DNA of 64,000 nucleotides from DTLC01 sp964555645 (GCA_964555645.1 CAZKTA010000008.1:1-64000), one strand, 5' to 3'. Counted from the first letter of the stretch, positions 1-8,104 are shown. Notes: generated by a model from the letters alone, not told the origin. Numbers and translations: made by a program.

Positions 1-38
1 AAATTGGTGATGCGATGCTGTGTCATGCGTGCAATGTC

Positions 39-165
39 GGCTAACGACAAAGCTCGGCGACCGGCGCTGTCAGTGCGCCTCCTCCGGAGCGGTTGATGTT
101 GTAAAACCAGTGAATTATAAGACTGAAACGTCTAGCGCCGGTCCGCTGCAGCGCCCTGGTTAGGT
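39..165 (-). other. Putative attC site downstream of the membrane zinc-ribbon ORF
   Basis: Read on the minus strand, the element starts with ACCTAAC (a perfect RYYYAAC) and ends with GTTAGCC (one mismatch to GTTRRRY). Inside it are the arms GACCGGCGCT (59-68) and AGCGCCGGTC (134-143), a perfect 10-bp inverted repeat. The outer parts pair only partly. The total of about 127 bp is within the known attC range. It begins 15 bases after the stop codon of the ORF at 181-534. A plain terminator hairpin is the alternative, but neither arm is followed by a T-run. Confidence 0.5.
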
Positions 166-180
166 CATTGGTCGTCATAT

Positions 181-534
181 TCATTCAAATCTCCAAACTG
201 CCCGTGTGCGCCAACGACTCTGGCACTGCGGACAAACAAAGATGCCGTCTGAACACGAACGTCTCTCATCCCAACCCTGCGACATGGTCGCCGAACAAGA
301 TGGGCAACGCGCTGAACGAGCACGCCGCATTGTGCCGAACATGCAAAGAAACGAGATGAACGCGAGGATGCCGCCGAGAATCTGAACCGCGACACTCTGC
401 CAGTGCAGCCCGAGACCAAACACACCGATGCCTGCAAGCATACCCAACCAGCACCGAACGAAATACCACATCGTCTGCCGGTAGTGGCCCGGAAGCACTG
501 GAATCTCGGTGCTGGTGGAGTGTGTAGATTTCAT
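181..534 (-). CDS. Small two-TM membrane protein with C-terminal zinc ribbon (cassette ORF)
   Basis: This 117-residue protein has two hydrophobic stretches (about residues 22-44 and 46-69). They are followed by a basic linker and a four-cysteine zinc-ribbon motif, CPSC at 77-80 and CPQC at 101-104. The layout suggests a small inner-membrane protein with a cytoplasmic metal-binding tail. No enzymatic motif is visible and I do not recognise a named family. The ATG at 534 is 12 bases after the GTTAGGC end of the putative attC at 547-651, and no Shine-Dalgarno sequence is present. Lacking an own promoter or RBS is common for integron cassette genes. The stop lies just before the next putative attC. 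Confidence 0.7.
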   Translation of the reverse strand: MKSTHSTSTEIPVLPGHYRQTMWYFVRCWLGMLAGIGVFGLGLHWQSVAVQILGGILAFISFLCMFGTMRRARSARCPSCSATMSQGWDERRSCSDGIFVCPQCQSRWRTRAVWRFE

Positions 535-546
535 GGTGCGTGGAGT

Positions 547-651
547 GCCTAACTATAAAAGTGAGCGACTGCGAGCCAGCCGCCAAGGAGCGTCGCCTTC
601 ACCAGCGAGCCGGTCGGCTGGCTCGCAGTTCGCTCGACTGTATTGTTATGC
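547..651 (-). other. Putative attC recombination site (best example)
   Basis: On the minus strand it opens with GCATAAC followed by AATAC and closes with GTTAGGC, a perfect GTTRRRY core. The arms at 615-635 and 563-582 form a 20-bp inverted repeat in which one arm carries a single extra A. An unpaired base of this kind resembles the extrahelical bases that set strand choice in attC folding. The loop is 32 bases. The element lies 6 bases after the stop of the ORF at 658-1038 and 12 bases before the start of the ORF at 181-534. The inverted repeat is directly visible; calling it attC is inference from core sites and context. Confidence 0.65.
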
Positions 652-657
652 TCTCTC

Positions 658-1038
658 TCAACAAGGCGGCTCATATTTAATCTCCGAAAGTCTGGCAGGA
701 AAATCCGACTCTGCTGGCAAGCGAACCTCTCCGAACGGCGTGCGCAGCGGGCGCTCGAAACTCAGGTAGTGAAAGAAGAACGCTAGGCGAACGTCCCCAC
801 GCCAAAGCTCTGGCCTCTCCGTGGCCTCAAACTCCTCTGTCAGTACCTTATCGCCCAATGGACTCAGGATGTACTCGCTGTACGGAACTTGCCAGTTTGA
901 GGGAGGCTGACCGGGAACTTCCTGAGTGATGTCGCAAAGCTCAAAGAGGCCCTCCGCACCGCGAATCCACATCTCAATCAGGTAAACCGGCTCCGGCGCC
1001 TCGACGGGATAAACTCCGATGACTTCAACTTTTGGCAT
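658..1038 (-). CDS. Hypothetical 126-residue protein (cassette ORF)
   Basis: A soluble, acidic protein of 126 residues with no signal peptide or membrane segment. It begins MPKVEVIGVYPVEAPEPVYL and reads like a compact beta-rich domain, with several aromatic residues around FFFHYLSFERPL (about residues 86-97). I recognise no family. The ATG at 1038 is preceded on the minus strand by AATAAGGT, a weak ribosome site. It is flanked on both sides by attC-like repeats, so its context is that of an integron cassette gene. Such genes are often orphans of unknown function. Confidence 0.65.
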   Translation of the reverse strand: MPKVEVIGVYPVEAPEPVYLIEMWIRGAEGLFELCDITQEVPGQPPSNWQVPYSEYILSPLGDKVLTEEFEATERPELWRGDVRLAFFFHYLSFERPLRTPFGEVRLPAESDFPARLSEIKYEPPC

Positions 1039-1057
1039 ACCTTATTGATTCTTTTCA

Positions 1058-1121
1058 AGCCAACTTGGTATTGGGCGGCAAACATTGGGTTGCCACACCC
1101 AATGCTGAAAAGACGTTATGA
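1058..1121 (-). other. Putative short attC-like site upstream of the 126-residue ORF
   Basis: On the minus strand the element runs from TCATAAC to GTTGGCT, 64 bp in all, close to the classical 59-base-element size. The arms ATTGGGTGTGGCAA and TTTGCCGCCCAAT pair imperfectly around a short loop. The GTTGGCT end has one mismatch to GTTRRRY and lies 19 bases from the start codon of the next ORF. The opposite core, TCATAAC, matches less well. Confidence 0.4.
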
Positions 1122-1166
1122 GCAATGGAAAGGGCTGTCAAGGCCACAAAACATGCACGATGAATG

Positions 1167-1221
1167 CGGTAACGAGGCTTGGGGCAAACCGGTCCCGAAT
1201 CCCAGGCTCAAATTGTTGGAT
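1167..1221 (-). other. Possible degenerate attC-like hairpin
   Basis: On the minus strand it begins with ATCCAAC (perfect RYYYAAC), a spacer AATTT and the arm GAGCCTGGGA. The second arm is CCCCAAGCCTC and the end is GTTACCG, a poor match to GTTRRRY. Only 45 bases separate it from the element at 1058-1121, too short for a coding cassette. It may be a decayed site or chance. Confidence 0.25.
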
Positions 1222-1369
1222 CAAGTGTGTGTGGGGTGGGTGGGTGCGCGCTAAAGCATTATATGCTACGCACCGTGCGATGTTATTGGGATCGGGTTCG
1301 GAGGTATGTGAGGTTTTACCGGATGCAGGTGCAGTTTTAATGCAGTTGCGTAACTCAAATCGCCGGGGC

Positions 1370-2476
1370 TCACGCGTTACTTTTTATTTTGGATCGGTAT
1401 TCATCCCGTAGTTCGGCGACTGCGTCGAGCATGGCGCGGATTTGGTCGTCTTGCACGGTGTGGTCCATGTTGATGCAGCAGACGCCGGTCAGCCAGGGGT
1501 TATCCGACTCATGAACGAGCCGCCTGACAGTGTCGCGAATTTCAGCGGGGGTCCAGCGCGTCATGCTGACTGGGTCGAGTCGTAGGTTCAGGAACGTGTT
1601 TGGTAAATGTTGCCGTAGCACAGCCACGTTGCTACCCCAGCCGACATCCAGGAAGTGCAGGTGCGGTATTTTCGCATAAGCTGTGGCGAACCGATGGGCG
1701 TCGTTGCCGCAGTGGTGGATGCCGAACGGGCGGTGCCGCAGTGACCATTCGATGTCAATCGGCAGAATGAACTCTTCGTAGTGTTGGACTGAAATCATCG
1801 TGTGCGCGCATTCTGAGTGCAGGAAGACTGCGGGCCGGATATGTCTTACGGTACGGTTGACTGAAATTGAGCTTGTACCGGTCTCAGCCTCAATACCGTT
1901 GACGAAGCGTTCAATTACATGGGCGAGCTTTCTGAACTCGGCCTTGGTTTTTTCAGGTCGGTCAATCATGTCGAGGAACACGTCCTGTCCGCGCAGGTCC
2001 AGCGCGATGTTGAGTACGCCGCCCCAGTTAATGTCACCTACGATGTACCCGAATTGTGTCTTGAGCCGGTCGCATAAATTCGCAAATCGTTTCATAGCTG
2101 GGCTATGGAACGGTTGTTGCAGGTCGATTTCAAGTTGCGCCAAACCTGCAGGTACAACTTCGGGTGCTGCATCGGCGCTGTAGCGGACTGGGCACCCGAG
2201 CATTTCGGACACGAGAAAACCGGCTGCATTATGGATTGCGCCGATCACGGGTAGATAACGGTCATGCTCGCGCCCGAACCCGTACTGGCCGAAGTGCTCG
2301 TATAGCACCTGCTCCATTTTTCGCTCGGCCTCGACGCGCTTACTGGGGTGGAAAAAGAAGTCAAAGTCAAAGGTTATCCCCGCATGTGCATGCCACCAGG
2401 ACGGGTGCAGCACAAACTCAACCGGCAAGAGGTCGTTTTCGAGCAACGGGTTCCGTTGGTTTCCGGGGCTGTGCAC
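1370..2476 (-). CDS. Uroporphyrinogen decarboxylase (UROD)-family protein
   Basis: This 368-residue protein has features of the UROD/cobalamin-methyltransferase fold: FGIHHCGND near residue 245, a likely His-Cys metal-site motif, and the end-of-barrel motif LDVGWGSNVAVLR. Members of this family act either as haem-pathway decarboxylases or, more often in this divergent form, as methyltransferases working with corrinoid proteins. The sequence is too divergent to be HemE. It starts with GTG at 2476, 27 bases after the upstream Gfo/Idh/MocA gene stop, so the two are probably co-transcribed. No corrinoid protein is next to it. Substrate is unknown. Confidence 0.7.
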   Translation of the reverse strand: MHSPGNQRNPLLENDLLPVEFVLHPSWWHAHAGITFDFDFFFHPSKRVEAERKMEQVLYEHFGQYGFGREHDRYLPVIGAIHNAAGFLVSEMLGCPVRYSADAAPEVVPAGLAQLEIDLQQPFHSPAMKRFANLCDRLKTQFGYIVGDINWGGVLNIALDLRGQDVFLDMIDRPEKTKAEFRKLAHVIERFVNGIEAETGTSSISVNRTVRHIRPAVFLHSECAHTMISVQHYEEFILPIDIEWSLRHRPFGIHHCGNDAHRFATAYAKIPHLHFLDVGWGSNVAVLRQHLPNTFLNLRLDPVSMTRWTPAEIRDTVRRLVHESDNPWLTGVCCINMDHTVQDDQIRAMLDAVAELRDEYRSKIKSNA

Positions 2477-2503
2477 AGTTGCGGGTGGGTCTTAATGCGA
2501 AAT

Positions 2504-3871
2504 TTAACCGAGCTTCCATGGCGGCCGGTACTCGCGCCCCAGCAGTTTGGCTGCAGTGGTGTCGTCAACGACCTGCTGCTGGCGTGCGTCCCACTTGATT
2601 TTTCTGCCTGTTAGCATTGCAATCAGGCCCAAGTGCCCCGGAATAGCAGAGTTATGCGCCACCTCGGCCGGCGTAATGGTTGGCTTGCGCGATTTCACGC
2701 TATCGAGGAAGTTCCGAATGTGATCGGTTGAGATCGGCAGTTTGACTTTCCGCAAATCCTCGGGCAACCGTTGCATCTCGATCCATTCGGGGTTGGACGC
2801 CTCGAATCTGCCCCGATTGACCCAGACCCAACCATCTGTACCGATCCATTTTGTGCCCCCGCGAATGTCCGAGTGCCCACCTGCAATTACCATTGTCACA
2901 CCACCAGGGTATTTAAGGTTAATTCGGTATTTTGTGCATGTGTTCCAAACTGCATCAGCGGGCGGAAATTCGCCCGTGCCCTCGACTTCGAGCGGCCCGG
3001 TCTCGTCGAACCCGAGTCCCCAGTGTGCAATATCACAATGGTGTCCGACCCAGTCGAGGAGTTGACCGCCGCCGGTGTTGTAGTGCCAGCGCCAATTCCT
3101 GTGCGTGCGCGCCTCGATGTATGGCATCCATTGGGCAGGGCCGAGCCAGAAGTTGTAGTCGAGCTCGGGCGGCGGCTCGGTTACGTCGGTTTTGTCCCTC
3201 GTACCTGCGTAATCCGTATGTCCTGAGTGCAGGCCCACCTCGACGTGCCGCACCTTGCCGATCAGGCCGTTGCGCACGATTTCGGCGGCTTTGTGGAAGT
3301 TAGCTGTGGAACGCTGCCACGAGCCGGTCTGCCAGATGCGGTTGTATTTCTTGACCGCATGCACAATTGCCTGTTGCTCGGCAATTGTACGCGCAAGCGG
3401 TTTTTCGCCGTAGATGTCCTTGCCTTGACGCGCAGCCTCCACCGCAATCAGCGCATGCCAGTGGTCCGGTACGGCTATCATTACAGCGTCAATGTCTTTG
3501 CGCGCGCACAGCTCACGAAAATCTTTGTATGCTTTGCAATCGGCTGTGCCGTAGTGCTCGTTGACACGCTGCACACCGCGCCGAAGATGGTTCTGGTCAA
3601 CGTCGCACACTGCAACCACCTGACAATCGTTTTGTCGGAGGAACCCGTCTGTATTTACCTCGCCGTACCACCCGAATCCGATAATGCCCATGGTGATTCG
3701 CTCCGAAGGCGCAGGCCGGTCTCCAGCACCGAGTGCAGTTGCAGGAATAATGGCTGGCGCAGCGAAGGCAAGACCTGCGCAGCCCAAAAATTCGCGGCGT
3801 GTCATGGTATTGAGCGGAGTAACCGCGTTGTTGTGCCCCGACGCTCCATGTTTATCACTGTGTAGTTTCAT
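2504..3871 (-). CDS. Secreted Gfo/Idh/MocA-family oxidoreductase (Tat signal)
   Basis: The 455-residue protein opens with a twin-arginine signal: TRREFLGCAGLAFAAPAIIP at residues 24-43. Then comes a Rossmann dinucleotide-binding domain with ITMGIIGFGWYGEVN. The family motif EKPLARTIAEQQAI contains the conserved E-K-P, whose lysine is usually catalytic. The C-terminal part is the alpha/beta domain typical of sugar dehydrogenases (GGGQLLDWVGHHCDIAHW). It likely oxidises a sugar or cyclitol in the periplasm with a tightly bound NAD(P). Such Tat-exported members are abundant in Planctomycetes and Verrucomicrobia. It lies 7 bases after murJ and 27 before the UROD-like gene. An internal start at 3805 would still keep the Tat motif. 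Confidence 0.85.
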   Translation of the reverse strand: MKLHSDKHGASGHNNAVTPLNTMTRREFLGCAGLAFAAPAIIPATALGAGDRPAPSERITMGIIGFGWYGEVNTDGFLRQNDCQVVAVCDVDQNHLRRGVQRVNEHYGTADCKAYKDFRELCARKDIDAVMIAVPDHWHALIAVEAARQGKDIYGEKPLARTIAEQQAIVHAVKKYNRIWQTGSWQRSTANFHKAAEIVRNGLIGKVRHVEVGLHSGHTDYAGTRDKTDVTEPPPELDYNFWLGPAQWMPYIEARTHRNWRWHYNTGGGQLLDWVGHHCDIAHWGLGFDETGPLEVEGTGEFPPADAVWNTCTKYRINLKYPGGVTMVIAGGHSDIRGGTKWIGTDGWVWVNRGRFEASNPEWIEMQRLPEDLRKVKLPISTDHIRNFLDSVKSRKPTITPAEVAHNSAIPGHLGLIAMLTGRKIKWDARQQQVVDDTTAAKLLGREYRPPWKLG

Positions 3872-3878
3872 ATCATTG

Positions 3879-5462
3879 TTAAATGTTCGGTTTCTTGCTC
3901 GAGTTTGTTAGCCTGAGTTGCCGCAGCAAAACGTCGCGCATCTCAATTGCTTGGGGCAACCTTGCTATCAATGTCAAGCCTGCGTAAACTGCCGTTGCAA
4001 GGCCGGCTGGCACAAACACGGCACAGATTTTCGCCCAGACTGTTGAGTGGCCAACCCAGGCTTCACATCCGCGCAAGCTTAACCACGCAACCACACCTGC
4101 TGCCAAGCACGCAATTGCGAGTGGCAAAATTGCGCGTCTGAGTTGAGCAAGTTCAAGCCTGCCAAGCTTTTTGCGTAGCATGACGAAAAGCAGCGAGACG
4201 TTAACGCAGGCGCTGAGTGTGTTTGCTATGCCAAGCCCGCCCTGGCGCAATGGCCCGATTAAACACACAGTAAATACCACGTTCAGCACGAGCGCGATTA
4301 CGCTGACCCGCATCGGTGTACGCGTGTCACCCAGGGCGTAAAATGCCCGGGCAAGCACGTTCACGGTCGAAAACGCCACAAGCCCAGGCGCAAGACACGC
4401 AAGCGCGAAACTGACCCGTGCGGTCGAGTCAGGGGTGAACCTACCGCGTTCAAAAAGCAATCTCACAATAGGCTCCGCAAGAACAACCAGTAAAACTGAC
4501 GCAATCAGGTTCACCATTAGCAGATGGCCGAGCCCATGCCGAAGCGTGGCGCGGTAGTCGTCGTATTTTTTTTCTGCAGCCAGACCAGACAAGGTCGGCA
4601 ACATGTACGTTGCAAGCGAGATACCAAACACACCTTGGGGCAGTTCCATTAACCGCACGGCGTAGTTGAACGATGCAACGATCGTTGCATCCACCCAAAA
4701 GGCTATTCCCTGAGTGAGCAGCACATTGATCTGGTACGCAGCCACACCGATTGTGCCGGGGATCATGTTCCGCGCCACGTGCTTTACGGTTTCGTTGTCC
4801 CAGGGCGAAACCCATTTATACCTGAACCCCTCCTTGTGCAATGTGGGCAGTTGAAATGCTGCTTGTGCCAGCCCGGCAAGCAAAACGCCAACTGCAAGCC
4901 CGAAAATTTGTGTCTCGAGGGTTGTGCCCATCCGTGGTGCTAGCAACAGCACCGAGGCAATCATTACAACGTTGAGCATTGTTGCCCCCGTAGCGGGAAT
5001 GAAAAAATGGCCGCGGGCATTGAGCATGCCAATAAACACTGCCGCCAGACAGACCAGCAACATGTACGGGAACATCACCCGCAACAGTTGCAGCATGAGT
5101 TTGGTGTCGGCCGGTAGCGTCAACACGCCAAGCGCAACCGTTATGCCAATCATTGCAACTACAATCACTGCGGTTGCAGTCACAATCAGGGCCGAGATAA
5201 CCGCATTTGCCGCATGCCACATTCGCGGTTCGCCTTCGAGCTTTTCCTTCTCTTTGAATACGGGTATAAACGCGGCCGTAAGTGCGCCTTCGCCCAGCAG
5301 GCGCCTGAACAAGTTCGGTATCATGAACGCCAGTTGAAACGCGCCCGCCACCCAACTGTCGCCCATGAACCGTGCATAGACAATCTCACGTACCATGCCA
5401 AGCACACGACTTGTCATGGTAGCGGCTGCCATTGCACCTGAAGCCCTGAGCAACTGCGACAT
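3879..5462 (-). CDS. murJ: Lipid II flippase MurJ
   Basis: This 527-residue polytopic membrane protein has about 14 hydrophobic segments. Its N-terminus, SGAMAAATMTSRVLGMVREI, is typical of MurJ/MviN, as is GEGALTAAFIPVFKEKEK near residue 57. The family flips undecaprenyl-pyrophosphoryl-linked peptidoglycan precursor across the inner membrane. Length and motif order fit the family. The ATG at 5462 gives the expected N-terminus. It is first in a tight minus-strand run with the Gfo/Idh/MocA and UROD-like genes, although these have no known link to peptidoglycan. Confidence 0.93.
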   Translation of the reverse strand: MSQLLRASGAMAAATMTSRVLGMVREIVYARFMGDSWVAGAFQLAFMIPNLFRRLLGEGALTAAFIPVFKEKEKLEGEPRMWHAANAVISALIVTATAVIVVAMIGITVALGVLTLPADTKLMLQLLRVMFPYMLLVCLAAVFIGMLNARGHFFIPATGATMLNVVMIASVLLLAPRMGTTLETQIFGLAVGVLLAGLAQAAFQLPTLHKEGFRYKWVSPWDNETVKHVARNMIPGTIGVAAYQINVLLTQGIAFWVDATIVASFNYAVRLMELPQGVFGISLATYMLPTLSGLAAEKKYDDYRATLRHGLGHLLMVNLIASVLLVVLAEPIVRLLFERGRFTPDSTARVSFALACLAPGLVAFSTVNVLARAFYALGDTRTPMRVSVIALVLNVVFTVCLIGPLRQGGLGIANTLSACVNVSLLFVMLRKKLGRLELAQLRRAILPLAIACLAAGVVAWLSLRGCEAWVGHSTVWAKICAVFVPAGLATAVYAGLTLIARLPQAIEMRDVLLRQLRLTNSSKKPNI

Positions 5463-5899
5463 TGGCAGCCGAGTCTATCGGCCATCAACCAAACCCCAAA
5501 GCTAAAAACGAAATGCTTGCCTGTGGTAAGCCGGTGCAGCCTGCGCGTAAATATCAATTCCCCCGAAAATTGTGTGCACTTGTTGCGGCCTTACCGTTTC
5601 GTGTTGTTAGGCGAAGTCCGCATGTTTCAGTGCGTAGAACCTGGTAGGAAAGCTCGCCATCAACAGGCTGGTGAAGAAGTCATCTTCAGCCGTAAAACCA
5701 TGCGAATTCCCAAAAAATGCGAGGGGCATTTTTGAGAATTCCCTTTTTCAACAACCAGTTAAGCAAGTTGCGAATGCACCTTGTATGTATTGCGCTGAAT
5801 CTGGACGCAATGCAGAGCTGTGTTGGGAAACGGCACGTATGCGTTCCCACATTGTGCAATGTTGACGGGTTGCCACACGAACCATATGATTTTCGGTGT
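5463..5899. other. Divergent intergenic region with strong inverted repeat
   Basis: The 437 bases separate murJ (minus) from a secreted protein (plus) and should hold promoters for both. The only structure I see is the long inverted repeat at 5704-5741. The open frame that extends upstream from 5900 passes through that repeat and is unlikely to be translated. Confidence 0.5.
5704..5741. repeat. Long AT-rich inverted repeat
   Basis: The arms GAATTCCCAAAAAATGC (5704-5720) and GCATTTTTGAGAATTC (5726-5741) are complementary apart from one extra A and one mismatch, around a 5-base loop. CCCTTTTTC follows directly on the plus strand. It could be a terminator for an unseen plus-strand transcript or an operator. 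It is about 160 bases upstream of the start at 5900. Confidence 0.6.
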
Positions 5900-7264
5900 A
5901 TGAAACCGTGCGTGGCCCTGACGTTGAGTGCGTGGCTGACGTTGGTTGCCCTAGCACAGACTAGTCCCATTGCAACGTTCCGACCCGCTGGAACCGTTCC
6001 TGACGAAGCTGGCCAGGCTGCCCCCGGTAATTTGACCGATGCGTACGATTGGGCGAGTGTGGCATCCTTAATGGCCACCAAAATCGAGTCAGTACCGCAA
6101 ACAGCAAAAACAGAAGCTAGCTTGGCACAAGAACCCGTGAAAGTCGCCGCCACAACGCACACTCGACCTGAGCTCGGAACTCGCCGGCTTGCTACACCTG
6201 GGCTTGAGGTTGCAGGGCGAGTTGTGGACTTATATGACAGGCCTGTGGCAGGTGCGCGTGTTAGTCTGACTGGAGAAGGGCAGGTGGATTCAACGACATA
6301 CACAGATGGCAACGGGTGGTTCAGGTTCAACAATGTACACGAGGGTAAGGTTAAACTCTTTGCTTTCGCTGGCTTGCGCGATCCGGTTGCGCCAACTGAA
6401 GCAATGGCAGGGGATACGAACGTTGTCATTCTGGTCGGTGAGCAAGTCGGGCACCCGTCTGGCGTCACAACATCGAAAGTACTGAAGGGTATCGTGACCG
6501 ATTTAGCCGGGCGGCCGGCCGCAGGTGCGCAAGTAACGGCTTTTCCATCTTGGCCGGTGCGCTGGGTCAACACCGGCACGAACGGCAGGTTCGCATTTAT
6601 TTGGAATTTCCAACCTTGGCCGCGAAATGGTTTCGGCGCGCGCCTCGTCGCACGTGACACCAACAGTAATCTGATCGCGGCCATGGAAATCCCACCAAAT
6701 GGTACAAACTTGGAAATCCAGTTAAGGGAGGGCGTGACGATCACGGGGCGGGTCAAGGATGAGAATGGCAGGCCGAAAAGGAATGTCCGGGTGTGGCTCA
6801 ATCTGCTTGCCGGTACCCAGGGTAACAGGGTGATTGAACGGTTCATTACGACCGATGCCAGAGGCTATTTCGAGGTTGGGCCAGTACCGCGCGGGTGTGA
6901 ATATAGCGTGTCATTGAACCCAAGCGGATACAGTCAGCATAACCGTAAGGTGATTATTGGAGCCGACTCAGCAAGCCGCGTTGAATTGGCCCCGTTTATT
7001 TTAAAACGTGCAAACTTGAAGATCACTGGTCGCGTGCTTAATGAACAAGACCAGCCTGTTATTGGTGCACACGTCTCCTTATCGGAGAATGGATTGAGCA
7101 TAAGTTCCACGCAAACAGACAAAGCTGGCCGCTTCGTTTTCAAGCAAGTATGGGGTGGAAAGTTTTGGATCGGCGTTCTTGCCGATGGATACGCTGTGAC
7201 AAATTTTCTTACGGTGCCAACAAATAATATCGAAATCAGGCTAACTCGGATTCGCCTGCCTTAA
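5900..7264 (+). CDS. Secreted protein with four carboxypeptidase-regulatory-like repeats
   Basis: The chosen ATG at 5900 gives a clear signal peptide (MKPCVALTLSAWLTLVALAQ), whereas an in-frame start further upstream would not. The mature part of the 454-residue protein contains four repeats of the CarboxypepD_reg beta-sandwich type. Each starts with a pattern such as VAGRVVDLYDRPVAGARV, LKGIVTDLAGRPAAGAQV, ITGRVKDENGRPKRNVRV or ITGRVLNEQDQPVIGAHV. Such domains are structural or ligand-binding rather than catalytic, and no peptidase domain is present. A role at the cell surface is likely but the partner is unknown. No strong Shine-Dalgarno sequence is present. Confidence 0.8.
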   Translation: MKPCVALTLSAWLTLVALAQTSPIATFRPAGTVPDEAGQAAPGNLTDAYDWASVASLMATKIESVPQTAKTEASLAQEPVKVAATTHTRPELGTRRLATPGLEVAGRVVDLYDRPVAGARVSLTGEGQVDSTTYTDGNGWFRFNNVHEGKVKLFAFAGLRDPVAPTEAMAGDTNVVILVGEQVGHPSGVTTSKVLKGIVTDLAGRPAAGAQVTAFPSWPVRWVNTGTNGRFAFIWNFQPWPRNGFGARLVARDTNSNLIAAMEIPPNGTNLEIQLREGVTITGRVKDENGRPKRNVRVWLNLLAGTQGNRVIERFITTDARGYFEVGPVPRGCEYSVSLNPSGYSQHNRKVIIGADSASRVELAPFILKRANLKITGRVLNEQDQPVIGAHVSLSENGLSISSTQTDKAGRFVFKQVWGGKFWIGVLADGYAVTNFLTVPTNNIEIRLTRIRLP

Positions 7265-7681
7265 GGCCGACTGCACTAGGTGATGTCGGGTGGTAATTTG
7301 CAAGGGGTGGCAAAATTTGTTTGCCGGGCCCGTAACTCCAGGGTCAAGCCACTATTAGACCGAGTCGTCAACATTTACGCTAGTGAAGACTCGGGCTGGT
7401 AAATACCCGGCGCAGTTGAATTGCAATTGCGCCACTGCGATGTGCTGGGTAAAAGCTATATATGAAGGATGGATGCAATGCCAAAAGTTGCGTGGATATG
7501 GCTGGCGACTTCGCAAATGCGCTGTTTTGCTTGGCCAGTGGGAACGGGCAAGGTCCATTTTGCGGCAATAACGCACAAAAATAAGCCGATTTAACTGGTC
7601 TGGCTGGCGAAAAGTGAGCCCGTTGGCGGCATTTGGCAACGATGCAGATGCGAAGGCATAACATTAACGGTAGCTTTTGCC
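7265..7681. other. Intergenic region, no gene seen
   Basis: These 417 bases lie between two plus-strand genes. Short open frames exist on both strands but none has family features or a good start context. It probably contains the promoter for the YjbQ gene at 7682. Confidence 0.5.
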
Positions 7682-8104
7682 ATGCTTAGACAGGTTCAAC
7701 ATGACTTTACGGTGGCAACTCGAGGTCGCGGGTTTTACGAAATAACCGACTCAGTTCAGGCATGGCTGACACGTACGGGCATAAAGTCCGGCCTGCTCAC
7801 GCTTTACATGCCACATACATCGGCTTCAATGTTGATTCAGGAAAATGCGGATCCAGATGTGCGGCATGATTTGGAACGGTTTTTTGCGCGGCTTGTGCCT
7901 GATGGCGATCCGTTGTTTGAGCACGTGATCGAGGGTGAAGACGACATGCCTGCACACGCGCGTGCAGCATTAACCAATGTAAATGTTAGCATACCGGTTA
8001 GGGATGGCCGGCTTGCACTTGGTACGTGGCAGGGAATTTACATTTGGGAACACAGGGAACAACCACACGCACGTCGTGTGACGGCACATTTAATTGGCGA
8101 ATAA
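7682..8104 (+). CDS. YjbQ / UPF0047 family protein
   Basis: This 140-residue protein matches the YjbQ (UPF0047) family in length and motifs: LTLYMPHTSASMLIQENADP with the conserved histidine, then EDDMPAHARAALTN and the closing GTWQGIYIWEHRE. The fold is a small beta barrel that forms trimers. Some members have thiamine-phosphate-synthase side activity in vitro, but the physiological role is unsettled. It precedes the FG-GAP protein on the same strand. A second, clearly different YjbQ paralogue lies at 21695-22114. Confidence 0.88.
   Translation: MLRQVQHDFTVATRGRGFYEITDSVQAWLTRTGIKSGLLTLYMPHTSASMLIQENADPDVRHDLERFFARLVPDGDPLFEHVIEGEDDMPAHARAALTNVNVSIPVRDGRLALGTWQGIYIWEHREQPHARRVTAHLIGE

Larger units (their letters stand above)
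39..1221 (-). mobile_element. Candidate integron gene-cassette array without visible integrase (CALIN-like)
   Basis: On the minus strand the order is repeat (1221-1167), repeat (1121-1058), ORF (1038-658), repeat (651-547), ORF (534-181), repeat (165-39). Each repeat is an imperfect inverted repeat bounded by sequences close to the integron core sites RYYYAAC and GTTRRRY. The ORFs point the same way and sit 6 to 19 bases from the repeats, as in integron cassettes. No tyrosine recombinase of the IntI type is encoded in the window; in a classical array it would be expected on the high-coordinate side, where a UROD-like gene lies instead. An array cut off from its integrase (CALIN) is therefore the best reading. 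The two outer repeats are weaker than the one at 547-651. Confidence 0.6.
1039..1369. other. Non-coding stretch with two attC-like hairpins
   Basis: No convincing gene is present in these 331 bases. They hold two short attC-like inverted repeats (listed separately at 1058-1121 and 1167-1221) and a G/T-rich run near 1226-1250. The stretch lies between the stop of the UROD-like gene and the first cassette ORF. Confidence 0.5.

Noticed and set aside
5686..6846. Long minus-strand open frame (386 codons) opposite the CarboxypepD_reg gene
   Set aside because: It is the antisense of a well-supported secreted protein, is rich in P, R, S and T, and has no family features.
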